Positions 15,580 to 21,114 of a stretch of 21,114 bases of DNA are shown here, one piece after another (position 1 is the stretch's first letter; each line of letters begins with the position of its first letter). Under the pieces are notes generated by a model, which saw only the letters and a list, made by a program, of their open reading frames with translations, searched no databases and was not told where the DNA came from. The stretch spans positions 1 to 21,114 of the forward strand of contig CABUPM010000035.1 in assembly GCA_902493345.1 (NCBI GenBank), written 5' to 3'. The translations under genes were made by a program, and so were the position numbers. This DNA comes from an uncultured Eubacteriales bacterium. GTDB lineage: Bacteria; Bacillota; Clostridia; Lachnospirales; Bianqueaceae.

Positions 15580-16734
15580 TTGAAGAGACGGCTTATATGG
15601 CTTGGTTGTATTTTGTGGATATTGGCTCCGTCACTGCCTGTTAAGGCGCTGGCGGAGCCAACGCTGAATGCGCTGTCGGCTGTAGTGATGGAAGCCTCCA
15701 CAGGACGGATTCTCTATGAAAAGAATGCTTATGAGGAGCGGCCCATGGCCAGCACGACCAAGATCATGACGCTTCTGGTGGCATTGGAGGCGGACTGCGG
15801 AGAGGAACTGGCTGTGGTGAGCGAGCTTGCGGCGAGGCAGCCGGAAGTACACATGGATATGCGCGCCGGAGAGACCTATCGGATGCGGGACCTGTATTAC
15901 GCAATGATGCTGGAATCCTGGAATGATACGGCGGTCGTGATCGCGGAGCATATCAGCGGTTCGGTCGAAGCCTTCTGTGAGCGCATGACGGAGCGGGCGG
16001 CGGAGATCGGAGCGCTGCATACGCAGTTCAAGACGCCCAACGGTCTGGATGCCGAAGGGCATTATACGACAGCGGCCGATCTGGCCCGGATTATAGCGTA
16101 TGCCATGCGGAATCCGGAGTTCCGGCAGATTACGGCGACGCGCAGCTACACGATCCGTAAAGAAGACGGCAATAGCCGTACGGTAACCGTGCGCAGCCAC
16201 AATCCCATGCTGGATGCCTATCCAGGGACGACTGGAGGCAAGACCGGTTTTACCGGCCAGGCGGGACTTTGCCTTGTAAGCACAGCACAACGGGACGGTG
16301 TAGAACTGGTCTGCGTCGTATTGGCGTCCGGCTGGCCTCCGCATTCTTCCTACCGAGTGGCCGACAGTAAAAAGCTCCTCGATCTCGGATTCGACAATTT
16401 TTCTTTTCAGGTATTGGTACAGGCAGGGACCTTAATGGAGGAAGCGGTTGAGGTATCCGGCGGGACGACGGATTATGTAGCGGCGCGAACCGCGGAAGAA
16501 CTGAGCTATTATATCAGTACTGAGGACGAGGTGCGCCTGGTATGCAGCCTGCCGTACAGCCTGCGTGCGCCGATTGCCAAGGGAGATTCAGTGGGAGCGG
16601 TGACGGCATACGTCAACGGTGTGCCGGTAAGAACGGTTGAGCTTCTGGCAGATCAGGGATGTCAGCCCAGAGACTGGCTGTATTACTGGAAAAAGCTGTG
16701 GAATTATTTTACATATATAACAGTTCGGCCCTAG
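15580..16734 (+). CDS. Serine-type D-Ala-D-Ala carboxypeptidase (DacF/DacB-like), TTG start
   Basis: Second peptidase S11 enzyme of the window, trimming D-Ala from peptidoglycan stem peptides outside the membrane. The 384-residue protein has a signal peptide (1-25, KRRLIWLGCILWIL...KALA) and the catalytic motifs STTK (S58-K61), SWN (S113-N115, in place of SGN) and KTG (K221-G223). The C-terminal YWKKLWNYFTYI is a likely amphipathic anchor. The start is TTG 15580, with GGGGGA (15565-15570) 9 nt upstream. The next in-frame ATG would delete the signal peptide. It follows xylB by 52 nt with no terminator or promoter seen. A dac gene between scpB and rluB is a common Firmicute arrangement, with sporulation-linked dacB in Bacillus, but a sporulation role here is unproven. 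Confidence 0.92.
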   Translation: MKRRLIWLGCILWILAPSLPVKALAEPTLNALSAVVMEASTGRILYEKNAYEERPMASTTKIMTLLVALEADCGEELAVVSELAARQPEVHMDMRAGETYRMRDLYYAMMLESWNDTAVVIAEHISGSVEAFCERMTERAAEIGALHTQFKTPNGLDAEGHYTTAADLARIIAYAMRNPEFRQITATRSYTIRKEDGNSRTVTVRSHNPMLDAYPGTTGGKTGFTGQAGLCLVSTAQRDGVELVCVVLASGWPPHSSYRVADSKKLLDLGFDNFSFQVLVQAGTLMEEAVEVSGGTTDYVAARTAEELSYYISTEDEVRLVCSLPYSLRAPIAKGDSVGAVTAYVNGVPVRTVELLADQGCQPRDWLYYWKKLWNYFTYITVRP

Positions 16735-16755
16735 CCGGACGGGAAAGGACAGAGA

Positions 16756-17496
16756 ATGCAGGAACAGGTGAGATTACAGAAATACATGGCGGAGGCCGGA
16801 GCGGGATCCCGCAGAAAATGTGAGGAATGGATCCGGCAGGGGCTGGTCCGGGTCAACGGAGAAGTGGTAACGGAGTTGGGGACCAAGCTGGATCCGCAAA
16901 AGGATGTGGTGGAATTCCGTGGTAAGGTGCTGCGGCCGACACAGGAGCTTGTGACTGTCATGCTCAATAAGCCCGCAGGGTATGTGACGACCAGCCGGGA
17001 TCAGTTCGGACGCCCGGATGTGGGCGGTCTGGTAAGGATTCCGGGGCTGCGGCTGTATCCGGTGGGCCGCTTGGATTATCAGACCACAGGACTGCTGCTG
17101 ATGACCAACGACGGAGATCTGGCATTTCATCTAACGCATCCCCGTCATCATATTTCAAGGACTTACGAGGCTCTTGTCAAGGGAAAGCCGGACAGTGAAA
17201 CGATTTCCAGGCTGGAGCGGGGCGTTCGTCTGGACGACGGATATAAAACCAAACCGGCCCGTGTCCGCCTTTTGGAGAGCGGAGAAGAGAGCAGCCGCCT
17301 GGAGGTCGTTCTCTTTGAGGGGAAGAATCATCAGGTGCGCCGAATGGCCCGTGCCGTGGGGCATCCCGTACTGCGTCTGAGGCGCGTGGCGATGGGTCCG
17401 CTCCGTTTGGAGAACCTGCCGGAGGGGCGTTACCGCCGTCTTACGGAGCAGGAAGTAGAAGAACTGAGACGGGCTTCCGGTATTGTGACAGAATAA
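16756..17496 (+). CDS. rluB: 23S rRNA pseudouridine synthase, RluB/RsuA family
   Basis: Isomerises a uridine of rRNA, most likely U2605 of 23S rRNA as in RluB; an RsuA- or RluE/F-like target is less likely. The 246-residue protein has an N-terminal S4 RNA-binding domain (VRLQKYMAEAGAGSRRKCEEWI, within 5-60). Its catalytic motif is GRLDYQTTGLLLMTNDGDL, with catalytic Asp D107. EGKNHQVRRMARAVGHPVLRLRRVAMGPL follows in the C-terminal half. Length is normal. The ATG is preceded by AAAGGA. It lies 21 nt after the carboxypeptidase gene and is the last gene before a terminator. The scpAB-dac-rluB neighbourhood supports RluB. Confidence 0.92.
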   Translation: MQEQVRLQKYMAEAGAGSRRKCEEWIRQGLVRVNGEVVTELGTKLDPQKDVVEFRGKVLRPTQELVTVMLNKPAGYVTTSRDQFGRPDVGGLVRIPGLRLYPVGRLDYQTTGLLLMTNDGDLAFHLTHPRHHISRTYEALVKGKPDSETISRLERGVRLDDGYKTKPARVRLLESGEESSRLEVVLFEGKNHQVRRMARAVGHPVLRLRRVAMGPLRLENLPEGRYRRLTEQEVEELRRASGIVTE

Positions 17497-17505
17497 AAAT
17501 CTATG

Positions 17506-17547
17506 AAACATCAGGAAAATAGAAAATCTGTTTTTTTGATGTTTTTT
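17506..17547 (+). terminator. AT-rich intrinsic terminator after rluB
   Basis: AAACATCA (17506-17513) pairs perfectly with TGATGTTT (17537-17544), and T residues continue to 17547. The loop holds A-rich and T-rich stretches (AAAA and TTTTTTT) that could extend the stem. It begins 10 nt after the rluB stop and closes the scpA operon. Confidence 0.75.
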
Positions 17548-17568
17548 CTTATTTATAAAAGAATCGAC

Positions 17569-17597
17569 TTGAAAGTTGACGAGGAATAGGATATAAT
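17569..17597 (+). promoter_or_regulatory. Sigma-A promoter of the decarboxylase operon
   Basis: TTGAAA (17569-17574), a 17-nt spacer and TATAAT (17592-17597) match 11 of 12 consensus positions. Transcription would start near 17604, leaving a leader of about 100 nt before the alpha-subunit ATG. A TTGACG at 17576 is only 10 nt from the -10 box and is not a usable -35. Confidence 0.88.
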
Positions 17598-17603
17598 ATA
17601 TTT

Positions 17604-17704
17604 TGGTACAAAGTTGATCGGCAGTGACGGTCATTTGTCATACATTGGGCTTCTCTGTGTCGGAGAAGTCCAGCAATATCCACAATAATTTTTTGGAGGT
17701 AGCG
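17604..17704 (+). promoter_or_regulatory. Structured 5' leader of the decarboxylase operon
   Basis: The roughly 100-nt leader contains a 9-bp stem with one G-U pair (GGGCTTCTC 17647-17655 with GAGAAGTCC 17663-17671) and a 7-nt loop. No U-tract adjoins it; a T6 run (17689-17694) lies 17 nt on, next to GGAGGT. I do not recognise a known riboswitch class. It could be an mRNA-stability or regulatory hairpin. Confidence 0.45.
17695..17700 (+). promoter_or_regulatory. Ribosome binding site that decides the alpha-subunit start
   Basis: GGAGGT (17695-17700) lies 4 nt before ATG 17705, and a T6 run precedes it. The same frame is open from a GTG at 17624, but that codon has no Shine-Dalgarno sequence and would code through the leader hairpin. 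Spacing is a little short; ATG 17714 (13 nt) is the alternative. Confidence 0.7.
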
Positions 17705-19180
17705 ATGAGTACAATGGACAAGATTCAAGAACTCAAAGCCAGCCGCAGTGCGGTAGAGAAGAGCACCAAGGCTGCACGGGAGAGGATCGCGGCTCTGTTG
17801 GATCCCCAGAGCTTTGTTGAAGTCGGCGCATATGTCAAGAGCAGAAGCACGGACTTTAATGTAAAAGCACAGGATACCCCGGCAGACGGCGTGGTCACAG
17901 GCTACGGTACGATCGAAGACCGGCTTGTATATGTATACAGCCAGGAGGCTTCCGTACTGGGAGGAGCTGTAGGTGAGATGCATGCGGCCAAGATTGCCGC
18001 GCTGTATCAGAAGGCAGTGGAGATGGGCGCGCCCATCGTCGGAATCATTGATTCTCAGGGACTGCGTATGCAGGAGCTGACAGATGCGCTGGCAGGCTAC
18101 GGCAAGATCTATGCTGCACAGGCCAAGGCAAGCGGCGTGGTTCCGCAGATTACAGTAGTAGCCGGTACAGCGGCAGGCGGTGCTGCTGTGATCCCGGGAT
18201 TATCCGATTTTACATTTATGATTGACAAGCAGTCCAAGGTGTTTGTTTCCAGCGCGAACGCGATGGAAAAGGGTACGGCCTTTGATGATATCGCGGCAGC
18301 AGGTGTTCATGGAGCCAAGACGGGCCTGGCGGATTTCGTTTGCGCGGATGAGGCAGAATGCTTCGCTAAGGTGCGTGCTCTGGTAGATATGCTTCCGGCC
18401 AACAATGGTGAGGATGCGCCGATCTATGAGGAGCTGGACGACCTGAACCGTGTCAGCGAGGTGCTGAACGCGGTTGCGCCGGAGGACGGCAGTGGATTTG
18501 ATATCGTTCCGGTACTGGCAGAGCTGGCGGATGCGCATCAGTTCGTAGAGGTTAAGGCTGACTATGCCAAGAGCATGGTCGTTGGCTTCATGCGTCTGAA
18601 TGGCGGTACGGTCGGCGTTGTTGCCAACAACAGCGCACAGGCAGACGGAGAGCTGACAGCGGCAGCTTGCGATAAGGCAGCCAAGTTCATTGGCTTCTGC
18701 GACGCGTTTGAGCTTCCGATTCTGAGCGTGACCGATACAGTAGGATTTGCGGCTTCTAAGGCAGAAGAGAATGCCGGACTGGCAGCAGCAGCGGCAAAGC
18801 TTGCCGGTGCGTTTGCTTCCGCGACGGTTGCCAAGGTAAACCTGATCGTAGGCAAGGCTTATGGAAGTGCGGCTATGGTAATGAATTCTAAGGAGAGCGG
18901 AGCGGATGTTGTTCTGGCATGGCCGAACGCAGAGCTTGCGCTTATGAACGCAGAGTCTGCGGCCAGAATCCTGTATGCGCAGGAGCTGGCACAGGGAGCG
19001 GATCTGGCAGAGAAGGCAGCTGAGGCTGCAAAGCTGGCGACTCCGTATGCGGCAGCGGCAAGAGGCCTGGTAGATGACATCATCGAGCCGGCACAGACCC
19101 GCAAGCATCTGCTGGTAGCCTTTGGAATGCTGGCTGGCAAGCAGCAGGCATCTCCAGCGAAGAAGCACGGCACTCTGTAA
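17705..19180 (+). CDS. Carboxyltransferase (alpha) subunit of biotin-dependent Na+-pumping decarboxylase, MmdA-like
   Basis: Transfers the carboxyl group from an acyl-CoA or related acid to carrier-bound biotin. The 491-residue protein has the two crotonase-fold halves of the acyl-CoA carboxylase beta/MmdA family: RERIAALLDPQSFVEV (26-40), GVVTGYGTI, SVLGGAVGEMHAAKI, DALAGYGKIYAAQAKASGVVPQI, then KAYGSAAMVMNSKESGADVVLAWPNAEL (384-411) and DDIIEPAQTRKHLLVAF. It is not the OadA-type carboxyltransferase. Usual motifs are altered: SGGARIQEG reads SQGLRMQEL (117-125), and the oxyanion loop reads GTAAGGAAV (154-162). The order alpha, OadG-like, biotin carrier, beta equals mmdADCB. Methylmalonyl-CoA is a candidate substrate; glutaconyl-CoA or another is possible. 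The start is ATG 17705 on GGAGGT. Confidence 0.85.
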   Translation: MSTMDKIQELKASRSAVEKSTKAARERIAALLDPQSFVEVGAYVKSRSTDFNVKAQDTPADGVVTGYGTIEDRLVYVYSQEASVLGGAVGEMHAAKIAALYQKAVEMGAPIVGIIDSQGLRMQELTDALAGYGKIYAAQAKASGVVPQITVVAGTAAGGAAVIPGLSDFTFMIDKQSKVFVSSANAMEKGTAFDDIAAAGVHGAKTGLADFVCADEAECFAKVRALVDMLPANNGEDAPIYEELDDLNRVSEVLNAVAPEDGSGFDIVPVLAELADAHQFVEVKADYAKSMVVGFMRLNGGTVGVVANNSAQADGELTAAACDKAAKFIGFCDAFELPILSVTDTVGFAASKAEENAGLAAAAAKLAGAFASATVAKVNLIVGKAYGSAAMVMNSKESGADVVLAWPNAELALMNAESAARILYAQELAQGADLAEKAAEAAKLATPYAAAARGLVDDIIEPAQTRKHLLVAFGMLAGKQQASPAKKHGTL

Positions 19181-19195
19181 GGAGAGGTGACCAGT

Positions 19196-19534
19196 ATGTT
19201 AAATAATTTCCTGCTTAGCACAGGGTCAGATAACTTTATCGAGGGTCTCGGAATCTCGCTTGCAGGTATCATCATCGTATTCGCGGTGCTGCTGATAATC
19301 TGCGCTGTTCTGTACGGCTTCGGGAAGGTCTTCGCTCAGAAGCCTGCGGCCGCTCCGGCAGTAGAGCCGGCGGCACAGGAAGAGCCGGAAGAGGCAGAAG
19401 CGGAAGAAGAGAGCGAGGACAGCCTGGAGATCGTTGCGGCGATTACCGCGGCGATTGCCTGCTGCCTGGGTACAAGTACAGATGGCTTTGTAGTGCGTTC
19501 TTTCAAGCGTGTCGGTAAAAAACGCGGCAGATAA
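19196..19534 (+). CDS. Small membrane subunit of Na+-pumping decarboxylase (OadG/MmdD-like)
   Basis: Predicted assembly subunit that anchors the soluble carboxyltransferase to the membrane beta subunit. The 112-residue protein has a short N-terminus and one transmembrane helix (about 19-41, GISLAGIIIVFAVLLIICAVL). A Pro/Ala then Glu-rich linker (50-77) follows, then EIVAAITAAIACCLG and a basic end (FVVRSFKRVGKKRGR). This layout fits the OadG/MmdD family, which diverges strongly in sequence. The start is ATG 19196, with GGAGAGG (19181-19187) 8 nt upstream. The GTG at 19187 overlaps that site and is unlikely. It lies 15 nt after the alpha subunit stop. Confidence 0.85.
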   Translation: MLNNFLLSTGSDNFIEGLGISLAGIIIVFAVLLIICAVLYGFGKVFAQKPAAAPAVEPAAQEEPEEAEAEEESEDSLEIVAAITAAIACCLGTSTDGFVVRSFKRVGKKRGR

Positions 19535-19567
19535 TGCCGAAAATATAATTATCGGGAGGATTTATCC

Positions 19568-19957
19568 ATGTCTAGAGTATTTAATGTAACCGTCAATGGT
19601 GCAACTTATGAAGTAGAAGTAGAAGAAGTAGGCGCTGGCGCAGCGACTGCAGCTCCGGTGGCGGCTCCTGTAGCAGCTCCGGTAGCGGCTCCTAAGGCAG
19701 CTCCGGCTCCGAAGAAGGCAGCAGCTAAGTCCGGCGCGGCCGGCAGCGTTAAGATCACGGCTCCGATGCCGGGTAAGATTCTGGATGTTAAGGTAGCAGC
19801 CGGCGCTGCGGTAAAGCGCGGTGAGGTTATCGCGATTCTGGAAGCTATGAAGATGGAGAATGAGATTGTAGCGCCGCAGGATGGTACAATCGCTTCTATC
19901 GAGACCAGCAAGGGTGCGGCAGTCGAGACCGGCGCGGTTCTGGCGACGATGAACTGA
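19568..19957 (+). CDS. Biotin carboxyl carrier subunit of the decarboxylase (MmdC/GcdC-like)
   Basis: Carries covalently bound biotin between the carboxyltransferase and the membrane beta subunit. The 129-residue protein has a short N-terminal strand region (RVFNVTVNGATYEVEVEEV), a flexible Ala/Pro linker (about 22-58) with VAAP repeats, and a biotinyl domain (60-129). The modified lysine is K95 in EAMKMEN, with the usual matching MPGKI turn before it and a GAVLATMN end. GGGAGG lies before the ATG. It sits 33 nt after the OadG-like gene. A biotin-protein ligase encoded elsewhere must modify it. Confidence 0.93.
   Translation: MSRVFNVTVNGATYEVEVEEVGAGAATAAPVAAPVAAPVAAPKAAPAPKKAAAKSGAAGSVKITAPMPGKILDVKVAAGAAVKRGEVIAILEAMKMENEIVAPQDGTIASIETSKGAAVETGAVLATMN
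19658..19705 (+). repeat. 12-bp repeats in the biotin-carrier linker
   Basis: Four imperfect 12-bp units code VAAP, VAAP, VAAP and KAAP (residues 31-46 of the carrier). The differences are mostly at third codon positions. Ala/Pro-rich swinging linkers are usual before biotinyl domains, so the repeat probably sets linker length. Confidence 0.8.
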
Positions 19958-20001
19958 GCCTCGGATCCTGACTGAAAATACAATGATGAGGAGATAAGAA
20001 C

Positions 20002-21114
20002 ATGAATTTAGTCGCTATGGATTTCTTATCCGATCTGGGAGATGTTCTGGTCCGTTTTGTGACAGAATCCGGCTTTGCCGCGTTTTTTGTGGGAGACGGC
20101 TGGAAGTATCTGATCATGATCGCCGTAGCTTGCTTGTGTCTGTACCTTGCCATTGGCAAGGGATATGAACCGCTTCTGCTGGTACCGATTTCTATCGGTA
20201 TGCTGCTGTCCAATCTGCCGTTGGCCGGCATGATGAATTCAGCGCTTCTGGAAGAGCTGCCTGCGAATGCGGGAGTTCCGGACCTGTACAACATCATGAC
20301 CGATTATGTACAGGGACATCCGGCGCAGGCGGACGGTCTGCTGCGGGTATTTTATAATTTGAAGGGTATTTTCCCGTCTCTGATCTTCTTAGGAGTCGGT
20401 GCGATGACGGACTTTGGACCGCTGATCGCCAATCCCAAGAGTCTGCTTTTGGGTGCGGCAGCGCAGGTCGGTATCTTTTGTGCGTTTCTGGGCGCCTTGG
20501 CACTGGGATGGATTTTTCCGTCCTTGGGCTTTGACCTGAATGTAGCGGCATCCATCGGTATCATCGGCGGCGCGGACGGCCCGACCGCGATTCTGACGAC
20601 TTCCCGTCTGGCTCCGGATTATCTGGCGCCGATCGCGGTGGCTGCGTATTCTTATATGGCATTGGTTCCGGTAATTCAGCCTCCGATCATGAAGGCTCTG
20701 ACGACCAAGGAAGAGAGAGCGATTCGCATGGATTCGCTTCGTCCGGTCAGCCAGAAGGAGAAGATCCTGTTCCCGATCGTTGTTACGATTCTTGTAATTC
20801 TGATTCTGCCGGATACGGCTCCGCTGATAGGTATGCTGATGTTCGGTAACTTGCTGAAGGAGAGTCTGGTTACCCGTCAGCTGGCGGATACCGCTTCCAA
20901 CGCGCTGATGTACATTGTTACGATCATGCTGGGTACGGCAGTAGGCGCTTCTGCGGAGGCCTCTACATTCCTGACTCCTCAGACACTGGGTATTCTGGTG
21001 TTGGGTGTTACCGCGTTCGCGCTTAGTACGGCCGGCGGCGTGCTGCTGGGCAAGGTAATGTGCAAGCTGACAGGCGGCAAGGTAAATCCTCTGATCGGCG
21101 CGGCCGGGGTATCG
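20002..21114 (+). CDS. Membrane beta subunit of Na+-pumping decarboxylase (OadB/MmdB/GcdB), 3' end outside window
   Basis: Polytopic membrane protein that decarboxylates carboxybiotin and exports Na+. 371 codons are present with no stop; the gene runs off the window. Hydrophobic helices recur along its length, with the signature NLKGIFPSLIFLGVGAMTDFGPL and GGADGPTAI. D192 and Y218 (AYSYMALVPVIQPP) have the same 26-residue spacing as functional D203 and Y229 of Klebsiella OadB. N362, G366 and S371 then match N373, G377 and S382 with the same offset of 11, so every listed residue is kept and S371 is the last codon in view. The ATG has GAGGAG (19988-19993) 8 nt upstream. It is the last visible gene of the mmdADCB-like operon. 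Confidence 0.94.
   Translation, partial: MNLVAMDFLSDLGDVLVRFVTESGFAAFFVGDGWKYLIMIAVACLCLYLAIGKGYEPLLLVPISIGMLLSNLPLAGMMNSALLEELPANAGVPDLYNIMTDYVQGHPAQADGLLRVFYNLKGIFPSLIFLGVGAMTDFGPLIANPKSLLLGAAAQVGIFCAFLGALALGWIFPSLGFDLNVAASIGIIGGADGPTAILTTSRLAPDYLAPIAVAAYSYMALVPVIQPPIMKALTTKEERAIRMDSLRPVSQKEKILFPIVVTILVILILPDTAPLIGMLMFGNLLKESLVTRQLADTASNALMYIVTIMLGTAVGASAEASTFLTPQTLGILVLGVTAFALSTAGGVLLGKVMCKLTGGKVNPLIGAAGVS

Noticed and set aside
17576..17597. TTGACG with TATAAT as the decarboxylase promoter
   Set aside because: Spacing is 10 nt, too short for sigma-A; TTGAAA at 17569 gives the correct 17 nt.
17624..17704. GTG start that would add 27 residues to the carboxyltransferase
   Set aside because: No ribosome binding site, codes through the leader hairpin, and GGAGGT directly before ATG 17705 marks a better start.
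17705..21114. Oxaloacetate decarboxylase (oadAGB) as the identity of the final operon
   Set aside because: The large subunit has the crotonase-fold acyl-CoA carboxyltransferase type and the biotin carrier is a separate protein; OadA is a different carboxyltransferase family with fused biotin domain.

Overview
The window looks like a stretch of chromosome from a low-redundancy, fairly GC-rich Firmicute of class Clostridia, most likely a Lachnospiraceae-type gut anaerobe. This is inferred from gene order (infB-rbfA-nrnA-truB-ribF; scpAB-dac-rluB), strong AGGAGG-type ribosome binding sites, consensus sigma-A promoters, U-tailed terminators, and a sodium-pump decarboxylase set. There are no rRNA or tRNA genes, insertion sequences, CRISPR arrays or phage genes. 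Nearly all of the sequence is coding, and no gene-free stretch reaches 300 bases.

Region 1 (1-8021, plus strand) is a translation and RNA operon. It holds infB (5' end cut off by the window), rbfA, nrnA, truB, ribF and alaS. Genes abut or overlap by 4 nt (rbfA/nrnA, ribF/alaS), and a strong intercistronic hairpin lies between infB and rbfA. ribF is broken: its adenylyltransferase half and riboflavin kinase half are in different frames, and about 8 codons seem to be missing at the junction. A terminator follows alaS.

Region 2 (8081-9966) has a D-Ala-D-Ala carboxypeptidase gene on the minus strand, convergent with alaS. Divergent from it is a single-gene unit for a small coiled-coil/zinc-ribbon protein, with its own promoter and terminator.

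Region 3 (9973-17547, plus) starts at a perfect TTGACA-N17-TATAAT promoter. It reads scpA, scpB, a glycoside hydrolase family 2 gene, a xylulokinase gene, a second D-Ala-D-Ala carboxypeptidase gene, and an rluB-type pseudouridine synthase gene, then an AT-rich terminator. The chromosome-segregation/cell-wall/ribosome set is a familiar Firmicute cluster. The two sugar-catabolism genes sit inside it, tightly coupled to scpB. ScpA carries an unusual acidic, Pro-rich tail of about 141 residues.

Region 4 (17569-end, plus) has its own promoter and a structured leader, then four genes in the order of mmdADCB: carboxyltransferase alpha subunit, small OadG-like membrane subunit, biotin carrier, and the membrane beta subunit (cut by the window end). 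Together these should make a biotin-dependent decarboxylase that couples decarboxylation to Na+ export. The carboxyltransferase departs from the usual family motifs, so the substrate cannot be fixed from sequence. This cluster and the sugar genes inside the scp operon are the most interesting parts of the window.
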